From: Hadesarchaea archaeon
GTDB taxonomy: Archaea > Hadarchaeota > Hadarchaeia > Hadarchaeales > Hadarchaeaceae
DNA: 10,162 nucleotides
Assembly: GCA_014361095.1 (NCBI GenBank)
Contig: JACIWF010000039.1
Coordinates: forward strand, 1 to 10,162
Direction: 5' to 3'
A program made the position numbers and the translations under genes. The notes below the pieces were generated by a model. It was given only the letters and a program-made list of their open reading frames with translations. It was not told where the DNA came from and searched no databases. Shown here piece by piece: positions 1-5,289 of this stretch (position 1 is the stretch's first letter; the number at the start of each line of letters is the position of its first letter).

Positions 1-1
1 T

Positions 2-223
2 GATCCAGCCTTCAGAAGACAAGGTATAGGAACTTTGCTTATGAAAGAAATCATCGATCGTTTCAAGAAAAAGGAAGTTAAAACAGTTCGTCTTGAGGTG
101 AGGAAAAGTAACCTTGGAGCCCAGCTTTTCTATAAAAAATTGGGATTTTTGGAGAGGGGTGAAATGCCCCTTTACTATGAGGATGGCGAGTCAGCTATCG
201 CGATGGAGCTATCTCTGGAGTAG
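2..223 (+). CDS. GNAT-family N-acetyltransferase, C-terminal part
   Basis: The open frame enters from the left edge and ends at TAG 221-223, so only about 73 C-terminal residues are visible. They read as the acetyl-CoA-binding half of a GNAT (RimI-like) acetyltransferase. Motif A is RRQGIGT with the following helix (LLMKEIIDRF), then a beta strand (TVRLEVRKSN), then the motif B region NLGAQLFYKKLGF, in which the Asn and the YxxxGF are typical. GNAT enzymes move an acetyl group from acetyl-CoA to an amine. The N-terminal substrate-binding half is missing, so the substrate (protein N-terminus, small molecule or drug) cannot be told. The internal TTG and ATG codons near base 35 lie inside motif A and are not starts. 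The gene meets dnaG tail to tail with no base between the stop codons. Confidence 0.88.
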   Translation, partial: DPAFRRQGIGTLLMKEIIDRFKKKEVKTVRLEVRKSNLGAQLFYKKLGFLERGEMPLYYEDGESAIAMELSLE

Positions 224-1387
224 CTACCTTTGGTATCTGATTTTGCGAAGGTCATCTAGGGTCAGTACCTGTAGGTTTTTAGGTGTTGACTCCACTCTAG
301 ATCTCATCCCGATTAAGTACTGAACCCCTCTTTCTGCAGCCAGCTCAGCAAGTTCTTGTGTGATCACGCCGTCGAAGATAACTGCCTTCACATTTTGGAC
401 TTTTGAAATTTTCTCCTTAAGCTCCCTTACTTGGACTTCCTCAATTAGTTCAAGTTTTTCGTTGAGCAACTGCGCTTTGAGAGTGCCGCGCAGCCTGTTG
501 ATCATTTGTTCAAGTTCTTGCAGTTCGTTGGTTTCTGTTTTAGTCGGTTGAGCAACAGCTGGTTTCGGTCTGTATTCAGTGGCTGCGACCTCCACAGGAA
601 CCTTGTTTCTGAGTGCCTTGATTATTTCCTTTTTAGATAGCTCCTCCACGCTCCTACCAGGGGGTGGGCGAGCAACGAAGTCTATTTCTGCGACTTGAAG
701 CAATTCTTTCAGGATCAGATCTCCACCTCGATCGCTGTCCACAAATGCGGTTGCGGTTTTGTCTTTAGTAAGCTCTATCACTGCCTTAGGTACACTGGTG
801 CCTTCTATGGCGATGGCGTTTCTAATGCCGGCTCTCAACAGGTTGAGAACATCGGCTCGACCTTCCACGATTATGATGGCGTCGGAGTCCTTAACTCCTG
901 GTCCTGCAGGCAGTCCTTCGTATTCAGATATTTCTTCGATCCTTACGGATTCCATCACCCTTTCCGTTATTTCTTGAGTTTCGGTGGCAGATTCCTCAAA
1001 GGCGCCTAGAAGTTCTTTGGCCCTTTCCACAACGAATTTTCTCTTGATGTCTCTGACGTCTTCTATGCGCTCCACTTTTATTGTCGCTTCGCAGGGACCA
1101 ACTCGATCGATTGTTTCCAAAGATGCAGCGATTATGGCCGTTTCCACTCTGTCAAGGCTAGAAGGGATGGTTATTGTGCCAGTTGACTTTCCCTGACTAG
1201 AGGTGATTTCTACTTTGATTCTTCCAATTCTTCCACTCTTCAATAGCTCTCTAAGATCGAGCTCGCTTCCGAGCAGACCTTCAGTCTGCCCAAATATAGC
1301 GCCCACAACATCTGGGCGCTCGACCACGCCATTGGCTTCTATTCTGGCGTGGATAAGATATTTGGTCGTACCACTATCCTCACGCAT
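224..1387 (-). CDS. dnaG: Archaeal DnaG-type primase (Toprim)
   Basis: This is the archaeal member of the bacterial-type DnaG primase family. In archaea it copurifies with the exosome and is also reported to make RNA primers. From the ATG at 1387 it has 387 residues. The N-terminal archaeal DnaG block begins TTKYLIHARIEANG and continues through FGQTEGLLG and IPSSLDRVETAIIAA to ETIDRVGPCEA. The Toprim domain carries VEGRAD (174-179, catalytic Glu175) and FVDSDRGGD (Asp217, Asp219, Asp223), then ARPPPGRSVEEL. A linker and the DnaG C-terminal domain follow, ending near VQYLIGMRSR. I chose this start because AAGGAGGG sits 7 nt upstream and because family proteins have only a few residues before TTKY. 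An in-frame GTG at 1450 (408 aa) and TTG at 1456 (410 aa) are possible longer starts. The gene is monocistronic as far as visible, with its own promoter near 1536. Confidence 0.96.
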   Translation of the reverse strand: MREDSGTTKYLIHARIEANGVVERPDVVGAIFGQTEGLLGSELDLRELLKSGRIGRIKVEITSSQGKSTGTITIPSSLDRVETAIIAASLETIDRVGPCEATIKVERIEDVRDIKRKFVVERAKELLGAFEESATETQEITERVMESVRIEEISEYEGLPAGPGVKDSDAIIIVEGRADVLNLLRAGIRNAIAIEGTSVPKAVIELTKDKTATAFVDSDRGGDLILKELLQVAEIDFVARPPPGRSVEELSKKEIIKALRNKVPVEVAATEYRPKPAVAQPTKTETNELQELEQMINRLRGTLKAQLLNEKLELIEEVQVRELKEKISKVQNVKAVIFDGVITQELAELAAERGVQYLIGMRSRVESTPKNLQVLTLDDLRKIRYQR

Positions 1388-1394
1388 ATTTGCG

Positions 1395-1402
1395 CCCTCC
1401 TT
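1395..1402 (-). promoter_or_regulatory. Shine-Dalgarno sequence deciding the dnaG start
   Basis: On the minus strand this reads AAGGAGGG, 7 nt before the ATG at 1387. It is the strongest ribosome-binding site on this strand and favours the 387-residue start. A weaker GAGGG (1460-1464) lies 9 nt before an in-frame GTG at 1450. Confidence 0.8.
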
Positions 1403-1469
1403 TTTGCCGAGCTTTTCGGCCACTAAATCTTGCAAACTCTTTTCTTCCACGGGCAACAGCCCTCGATGG

Positions 1470-1498
1470 GCCAGAATTAGCTTGATTGTGATTCTGGC
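1470..1498. repeat. Perfect 8-bp inverted repeat in the dnaG leader
   Basis: GCCAGAAT (1470-1477) and ATTCTGGC (1491-1498) are exact reverse complements separated by 13 nt. The element lies between the inferred dnaG transcription start (about 1510) and the coding region. It could be an operator or an RNA hairpin in the 5' leader. The sequence alone does not say which. Confidence 0.6.
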
Positions 1499-1531
1499 TT
1501 GATTTGATGATAATAAAAATGTACTGCTTAT

Positions 1532-1540
1532 CTTAAAAAG
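1532..1540 (-). promoter_or_regulatory. Probable TATA element for dnaG
   Basis: Reads CTTTTTAAG on the minus strand in an otherwise mixed-composition gap. Archaeal spacing would put the transcript start near 1510. That gives a leader of about 120 nt to the ATG at 1387, or about 60 nt to the GTG at 1450. Confidence 0.45.
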
Positions 1541-1578
1541 CTGACGCTTAGCTCCCTGCTGACGACAAAAGTTTTACC

Positions 1579-2037
1579 TCAAAAACGGCTTATGCCTTGA
1601 ATGTATAGTATTCCAAGTATTGCCAGCAACACGATTAGGCTTGCCAGAAATACCCCGATGGCTATTGCCAGCGAGGAGGTTCTGCGATCGAAGCCGGCGA
1701 TGTAGGCTATAAGAACTCCGCTGTAAGCACCGGTTCCCGGAAATGGCACGCTCACGAAAAGGGCAAGTCCTATCAGGCTTAAACTCTGGTACTTCTGCGC
1801 CCGTTTAACCGAGATTTGGAACAACCTGTTAATTAGCTTTGATTTACGCCTGATCGGGGGCACGATTGTGTCGAGCAGAAGGTAGGCAATTGGTATGGCC
1901 AGCAAATTGAGAATGAAACAGAGGACGAAGATTACAATCGGAGGTAGTCCCGGATTATAAAATGTGGCCAGCGGTAATGAGAGGCGCACCTCTAAAAATG
2001 GCACTAGCGAGATGAGAAAGGACAACCATTCCATCAT
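1579..2037 (-). CDS. Small integral membrane protein, COG2426 / 'small multidrug export' family
   Basis: A 152-residue, very hydrophobic protein with about four membrane stretches (roughly residues 3-22, 33-58, 86-113 and 122-148). A basic cytoplasmic-type loop (PPIRRKSKLINRLF) lies in the middle. Two family marks are visible: an early ExR within PFLEVRLSLPLA (15-24 region) and VPFPGTGAYSG (97-107), followed by a GVFLASLI segment. These match the COG2426 family (PF06695), which databases call small multidrug export proteins. The export function is weakly supported, and I would treat this as a membrane protein of unknown substrate. It starts with two adjacent ATG codons (2037 or 2034). The HAD gene is divergent on the other side of a 106-bp gap. 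The dnaG promoter lies just downstream of its stop, so the two are probably separate units. Confidence 0.82.
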   Translation of the reverse strand: MMEWLSFLISLVPFLEVRLSLPLATFYNPGLPPIVIFVLCFILNLLAIPIAYLLLDTIVPPIRRKSKLINRLFQISVKRAQKYQSLSLIGLALFVSVPFPGTGAYSGVLIAYIAGFDRRTSSLAIAIGVFLASLIVLLAILGILYIQGISRF

Positions 2038-2064
2038 TTAGTGCCCTACATTCAGTTAGGCTCT

Positions 2065-2075
2065 GAAAATAAATC
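2065..2075 (-). promoter_or_regulatory. Probable TATA element for the COG2426-type gene
   Basis: Reads GATTTATTTTC on the minus strand, centred about 33 bp upstream of the ATG at 2037. This predicts a leader of only a few nucleotides. Confidence 0.4.
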
Positions 2076-2106
2076 ACTTGGGAAAGCCAGGTGTAATTTT
2101 TTAACG

Positions 2107-2116
2107 CTTTTTATTG
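2107..2116 (+). promoter_or_regulatory. Probable TATA element for the HAD phosphatase gene
   Basis: CTTTTTATTG is centred about 32 bp before the ATG at 2144, which fits a leaderless or nearly leaderless transcript. TTTTTTAACG (2098-2106 region) lies just upstream and is an alternative TATA. No Shine-Dalgarno sequence precedes the ATG. Confidence 0.45.
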
Positions 2117-2143
2117 TTTCCGTTGAATTGTAGTTCGATCTTC

Positions 2144-2782
2144 ATGAGTTACAAACTCGTGGCCTTTGACATGGATGGAACCCTGATATTGGAGGAAAGC
2201 TGCTGGAGGATAATTCACCAGAGGTTCGGCACCAGTGAGGCCGCACATAAAAACTTGATGGCATACGATTCCGGAAAGATTGATTATGAGGAGTTCATGC
2301 GTCGTGACATAGCTCTATGGCGGCCAGCTCCAACTATTGATGAAATTGGAAAAATTTTATCCCATTACACCCTTGCCCCCAACGTGAAGAAAGTGGTCAA
2401 GCAGATTGTTCACAGAGGTTTTCAGACGGCGATCATTACTGGAGGTCTTGATATCTTGGCAAGCAAAGTCGCTCGGGAGCTTGGCATCCCTCAAGTTATC
2501 GCCAATGGTCTTGTGGTGGACAGATCAGGCCGTCTTACTGGTGAGGGTATCTTGAGGGTTGAACCTAGACAGAAGGATAAAAATTTGGTTCAGCTGGCGA
2601 AAGATTTAGGAATATCCCTTGAAGAGTGCGTGGCGGTGGGGGATGGCGAATATGATGTCAATTTTTTAAAAAAGGCAGGTCTGGCGGTTGCGGTGGGAAG
2701 AAATCCTAGGCTTGTCCGGGTTGCTGATCTCGTTATAGATGATTTTAGTCAATTCCCGAGGCTGTTGGACTACCTAAGGTGA
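2144..2782 (+). CDS. HAD-superfamily phosphatase, phosphoserine phosphatase-like
   Basis: A 212-residue soluble HAD hydrolase. Motif I is FDMDGTL with nucleophile Asp9 and acid/base Asp11. A small helical cap follows (about 17-80, with YDSGKIDYEEFMRRD). Motif II is IITGGLD (Thr99, where SerB proteins usually have Ser). The motif III lysine is in the RQKDKN region (Lys144 or Lys146), and motif IV is VGDGEYD (Asp167, Asp171). Size and layout match the SerB / HAD-IB group, so it hydrolyses a phosphomonoester. Phosphoserine in serine synthesis is the leading guess, but the Thr in motif II and the absence of other serine genes leave the substrate open. I chose ATG 2144 over the upstream TTG at 2114 because the Rossmann strand begins right after it and the TATA spacing fits. 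Confidence 0.87.
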   Translation: MSYKLVAFDMDGTLILEESCWRIIHQRFGTSEAAHKNLMAYDSGKIDYEEFMRRDIALWRPAPTIDEIGKILSHYTLAPNVKKVVKQIVHRGFQTAIITGGLDILASKVARELGIPQVIANGLVVDRSGRLTGEGILRVEPRQKDKNLVQLAKDLGISLEECVAVGDGEYDVNFLKKAGLAVAVGRNPRLVRVADLVIDDFSQFPRLLDYLR

Positions 2783-2800
2783 ATCAAGTGCAGCTTAAAC

Positions 2801-2810
2801 GTTTTTAAAG
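2801..2810 (+). promoter_or_regulatory. Probable TATA element for the phosphoribosyltransferase gene
   Basis: GTTTTTAAAG is centred about 29 bp before the ATG at 2835. The transcript should begin within a few bases of the start codon (leaderless type). No Shine-Dalgarno sequence is seen. Confidence 0.55.
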
Positions 2811-2834
2811 GAAAAGTACACATGGGCACGTTTT

Positions 2835-3443
2835 ATGGTCAATGACGAAAAGCCGGCGAAATATGAAGTTCCGAGCTGGGAATATATTCATGAGCTCTGT
2901 GTAGAACTAGCTGAGCAGATAAAAAGAAGCAAGTATGCTCCTGATCTCATCGTCGCAGTTTCCCGTGGCGGTTGGATACCGGGAAGGTTGATTTTGGATT
3001 ACTTGGGTGGGCCAGATATCGCCACAATAAAAGTGGAACATTATGTGGATTTTTACAAAACACGAGATAAACCAGAGATAACCCAGCCACTTGCCGTGAA
3101 CGTTAAGGGCAAAAGGATATTGCTCATCGATGATATTGCCGACACCGGCAAAAGCTTGAGGGCCGCCGTGGAATATCTCAGGCACCAAGGGGCAAAAGAT
3201 GTTAAAATAGCCACCCTTTATTTCAAGCCATGGTCTACGGTGGTGCCGGACTTTTACGTGCGAAAAACGGATGCCTGGGTGTGCTTTCCTCATGAAACTT
3301 ATGAATCGATTGATAAAATGCACTTCAAACTGAAAAAAGAGGGCTGGAGTCGGGGGGAGATAGCGAAAAAGTTGGTTGAGCTGGGCATAAGGCCGTATCA
3401 CGTAGAAAAATATCTATCGAAAAAAGGCCGCAAAAGAGTTTAG
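2835..3443 (+). CDS. Phosphoribosyltransferase, archaeal xanthine/guanine-hypoxanthine type, with C-terminal tail
   Basis: A type I phosphoribosyltransferase of 202 residues. It has AVSRGGWIPGR (41-51, the pyrophosphate-binding loop) and the PRPP signature ILLIDDIADTGKSL (95-108) with the paired acidic residues. The segment KPWSTVVPDFYV (131-142), then AWVCFPHE (148-154 region), corresponds to the base-binding C-terminal part of archaeal purine-salvage enzymes (COG2236). These attach ribose-5-phosphate from PRPP to xanthine, guanine or hypoxanthine. Enzymes of this group are typically about 150 residues. This one continues for about 45 more (160-202) in a basic, helical tail containing WSRGEIAKKLVELGI and ending KKGRKRV. 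The exact base specificity cannot be read. The gene has its own TATA box and ends 4 bp from the convergent Toprim gene. Confidence 0.87.
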   Translation: MVNDEKPAKYEVPSWEYIHELCVELAEQIKRSKYAPDLIVAVSRGGWIPGRLILDYLGGPDIATIKVEHYVDFYKTRDKPEITQPLAVNVKGKRILLIDDIADTGKSLRAAVEYLRHQGAKDVKIATLYFKPWSTVVPDFYVRKTDAWVCFPHETYESIDKMHFKLKKEGWSRGEIAKKLVELGIRPYHVEKYLSKKGRKRV

Positions 3444-3447
3444 TTTT

Positions 3448-3843
3448 CTACCTCTTCCTTTCCCTTTGCAGAAAAGTTGCCAGCCCTTCCACGTCCTTCA
3501 CGCTTCTGCGAACCAATGGTTTCAGCCTGTCCCTGAATTCAGTTATTGGCTCGACTCCCAGCCTTTTTGCATGTTTGATGATAAATCTTGCCAGTTCATC
3601 ACCTGCTTTGTCGAAATCGGTTAGTATTATTATCTCTCTCATGCCTGAAAGCCCTTCGACAAAGTTCAGCAGAGTGTTCCCGTTCGATATCCTGCGGAAG
3701 CATCCACTTATCCCGAGTACCTTCAGCGCTTTTTCATCCGCTTTCCCCTCGACGATTATCGGGACACCGTCTGAGGCCAGCCTGTTTAACTCGGAGAGCA
3801 GCTCGCCAATCTGCTCGAGGGCTTCATCCGTTAGCAAGTTCAT
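3448..3843 (-). CDS. Small Toprim-domain protein, UPF0292 / COG1658-like
   Basis: A 131-residue protein that is almost only a Toprim domain. From the ATG at 3843, IIVEGKAD supplies the first acidic residue (Glu32), and IILTDFDKAGDEL supplies Asp76, Asp78 and Asp82. A short N-terminal helix precedes the domain, and a basic tail (LKPLVRRSVKDVEGLATFLQRERKR region) follows it. The family is a small, DnaG-like Toprim group common in euryarchaea (UPF0292). Related Toprim proteins include RNase M5, but no biochemical function is established to my knowledge. A GTG directly in front (3846) is an alternative start. The ATG is 6 nt after the stop of the zinc-finger gene, so the two are co-transcribed and probably work together, perhaps on nucleic acid. 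It is convergent with the phosphoribosyltransferase gene. Confidence 0.88.
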   Translation of the reverse strand: MNLLTDEALEQIGELLSELNRLASDGVPIIVEGKADEKALKVLGISGCFRRISNGNTLLNFVEGLSGMREIIILTDFDKAGDELARFIIKHAKRLGVEPITEFRDRLKPLVRRSVKDVEGLATFLQRERKR

Positions 3844-3849
3844 CACTTT

Positions 3850-4020
3850 TTATTCAGGACCTCTGTCGCCGATCCAGAGACCCTTTCGCAGACATCTGGT
3901 GCAGACACCGATATCGCTGACAAAGTCACGGGAGCAAACAGTGGCTCCACATATGCCACAGCGGTGCACGTCGTAGCTTGTTCTGCCGCATATTGCGCAG
4001 GTACTGGCTATTCTTCCCAT
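3850..4020 (-). CDS. 56-residue zinc-finger protein, HIT-type-like (treble-clef) pattern
   Basis: ATG at 4020 to TAA at 3850 gives 56 residues with seven cysteines. The order is C8-x2-C11, His19, C21-x2-C24, C29, C40-x2-C43. The central part (HRCGICGATVCSRDF) closely resembles the zf-HIT pattern, in which two interleaved metal sites are made by CxxC pairs plus C/H residues. It probably binds two zinc ions and acts in nucleic-acid or protein contacts. No catalytic residues are seen. The cysteine spacing is regular and the frame is intact, so I regard it as real despite its size. A TATA-like CTTTTAATC lies about 34 bp upstream. The Toprim gene starts 6 nt after its stop, forming a two-gene operon. 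I do not know an experimentally defined role. Confidence 0.85.
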   Translation of the reverse strand: MGRIASTCAICGRTSYDVHRCGICGATVCSRDFVSDIGVCTRCLRKGLWIGDRGPE

Positions 4021-4049
4021 GGTCCATCAGATAAACTTCAAATAACTAA

Positions 4050-4058
4050 GATTAAAAG
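4050..4058 (-). promoter_or_regulatory. Probable TATA element for the zinc-finger/Toprim operon
   Basis: CTTTTAATC on the minus strand, centred about 34 bp before the ATG at 4020. The expected leader is under 10 nt. Confidence 0.45.
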
Positions 4059-4228
4059 TTTGCATCTAAGAGTTAATTCTTGGCTGAGTTCTATCTTTTG
4101 TGATAACATTTGGCTGAGAATGAGTCGTGGGCTTACTTCGGTTTTCAATACCATGGGCAGGCACATCGGTGTAGATGATCGGAATATTAGTCAAACCAAA
4201 GAAATCTCAGGGAAAGTGTCAAAACTAC

Positions 4229-4244
4229 TCGGGAAAAATCCCAA
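4229..4244 (-). repeat. Short hairpin in the gene-poor gap
   Basis: On the minus strand this reads TTGGGA-TTTT-TCCCGA, a six-pair stem (one G-U pair) with a four-base loop. Flanking GTGT and ACAC about 10 nt out on each side could extend it across an internal loop. It may be part of a minus-strand RNA. The evidence is weak. Confidence 0.35.
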
Positions 4245-4303
4245 TATTATTCACACAGCGATTCAGCCGGAGTCCGGCGCCTGCGAGGAAAAATTTAACT
4301 GTT

Positions 4304-4313
4304 CCTTATAAGG
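4304..4313. promoter_or_regulatory. Symmetrical TATA-like element CCTTATAAGG
   Basis: A perfect 10-bp palindrome containing TTATAA. Read on the minus strand it would start a transcript near 4283, into the gene-poor gap. No coding gene lies at that distance, so it would serve a non-coding RNA, if anything. Confidence 0.3.
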
Positions 4314-4318
4314 GGAAA

Positions 4319-4331
4319 TTAAAAATATTTT
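4319..4331 (-). terminator. Possible oligo-T terminator after the kinase gene
   Basis: Just after the TAA at 4332-4334 the minus strand reads AAAATATTTTTAA. It includes T5, consistent with archaeal T-rich termination. No stable hairpin precedes it. Confidence 0.35.
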
Positions 4332-5279
4332 TTATATCTCCTCAACCAGTGTGGCACCGAATTTTTCTATCACTTTTTTGGCCAACTGTGCTCCAAGGAG
4401 TCCAGATTCTTTGATGGACTTGCCCCTGCTGAGGCCGAACAAAAATCCCGCCGCGTAGAAGTCACCAGCACCTGTGGTGTCTACAACGTTCGCAGGAAAA
4501 GCCGGTATATGAAATTCTTCTCCTTTTGTAAATATCGATGAACCCATTTCCCCTTTCTTCAAGCAAACGATGTCTATCTCCTCAGCGAGCTCTTTAGCGG
4601 CTCTGTCGTCTTTCGAACCGGTCAGCGCTTTAAGTTCCTCCTCGTTGGTGAACAGCACATCGGCGTGGGTGAGTATTCTCCATAAACGATCTTTCTTTTC
4701 TTCAACCAGAGGCGGGCTCTCAAGTGAGATGGAAATGCGGACATCGTTTCCCTCGGCCGCATCCATGGCATCTCTGGCGCTTCTGGACACGGCACCATCG
4801 GTGAAAAGAGTGATTGATGTCAGGTAAAGAAAATTTGATTTTTTTATCCCCGTGGCAGGATATCCGCTGTAGTCCTTACCGTTGCCAAGGTCAACGGCGA
4901 AGGTCCTTTGACCGTCTCGTGTGATCAGGGCGATTATCTTTCCGGTTCTACCCGGACCTTTCTCAAGAAAAGAGGCTATCCCTTGTTTGCGGAGGGATTC
5001 TTCAAAGATTTTCCCATCAGTATCCACGGCGATTCTCCCGGCATAGGCGGACCTGCCACCAAGATGAGCCACGCCTTCGCAGGTGTTGCGGGCGTTATCC
5101 CCGGGAAAGCAGGCGAATATTGAGTCGGCCAACTTTGCTTGAATTTCATCAAGCTTTTCTCGCGAGACAAAGTTGGAGGCGCCCTTGATCAGACCATTTT
5201 TTTCGAGAAACCTGTCCGTGGTTCTGCAGAAGTAGTCCACAAGGGCCGTGCCAATTCCAAAGACATCATAATTAGACAT
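4332..5279 (-). CDS. PfkB-family carbohydrate/nucleoside kinase, adenosine kinase-like
   Basis: A 315-residue soluble kinase of the ribokinase/PfkB fold. The N-terminal strand YDVFGIGTALVDYF opens the fold. The substrate-side motif is at 59-75 (PGDNARNTCEGVAHLGG), where family members usually have GGxxxN; here one Gly is replaced by Asp61. The C-terminal ATP/anion-hole signature is DTTGAGDFYAAGF (267-279) with catalytic base Asp273. The end (GLLGAQLAKKVIEKFGA) resembles the adenosine kinase-like branch of COG0524. It transfers the ATP gamma-phosphate to a hydroxyl of a sugar, nucleoside or polyol, and the actual substrate is unknown. It starts 10 nt after the carS stop and is the last gene of the regulator-carS-kinase operon. 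This suggests, without proving, a role linked to lipid head-group or precursor supply. Confidence 0.88.
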   Translation of the reverse strand: MSNYDVFGIGTALVDYFCRTTDRFLEKNGLIKGASNFVSREKLDEIQAKLADSIFACFPGDNARNTCEGVAHLGGRSAYAGRIAVDTDGKIFEESLRKQGIASFLEKGPGRTGKIIALITRDGQRTFAVDLGNGKDYSGYPATGIKKSNFLYLTSITLFTDGAVSRSARDAMDAAEGNDVRISISLESPPLVEEKKDRLWRILTHADVLFTNEEELKALTGSKDDRAAKELAEEIDIVCLKKGEMGSSIFTKGEEFHIPAFPANVVDTTGAGDFYAAGFLFGLSRGKSIKESGLLGAQLAKKVIEKFGATLVEEI

Positions 5280-5289
5280 GGGAACTACC

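Larger units (their letters stand above)
4021..4331. other. 311-bp stretch without a supported gene
   Basis: No tRNA, rRNA, SRP RNA or RNase P RNA signature was found here, and no ORF with a recognisable domain. Plus-strand frames are open (63 codons from ATG 4120 to TAA 4311), but they show no motif, no ribosome site and no placed promoter. The region does contain the zinc-finger promoter at one end, a small hairpin (4229-4244) and a symmetrical TTATAA element (4304-4313). It also has two short direct repeats: TTGGCTGAG at 4080 and 4110, and an ATCnnAATATTAnTCA unit at 4178 and 4238. These could belong to a non-coding RNA or a decayed gene, but neither is shown. Confidence 0.5.

Noticed and set aside
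2114..2143. Longer HAD phosphatase start at TTG 2114
   Set aside because: It overlaps the TATA-like element and adds ten residues before the normal first strand of the fold.
2907..3401. 164-codon minus-strand frame opposite the phosphoribosyltransferase gene
   Set aside because: Fully covered by a gene with clear catalytic motifs on the other strand. Its own translation shows no recognisable domain.
4095..4120. C/D-box guide RNA (GTGATAA followed by CTGA)
   Set aside because: Only 7 nt separate the box-like motifs, too short for a guide, and no second C'/D pair follows.
3964..4311. 115-codon plus-strand frame as a gene
   Set aside because: Its first third is antisense to the zinc-finger gene. 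The start is implausible and no domain is visible; only the later ATG at 4120 was kept as a weak observation.
4175..4414. 79-codon plus-strand frame running into the kinase 3' end
   Set aside because: Overlaps the conserved kinase C-terminus in antisense and shows no motif or promoter.
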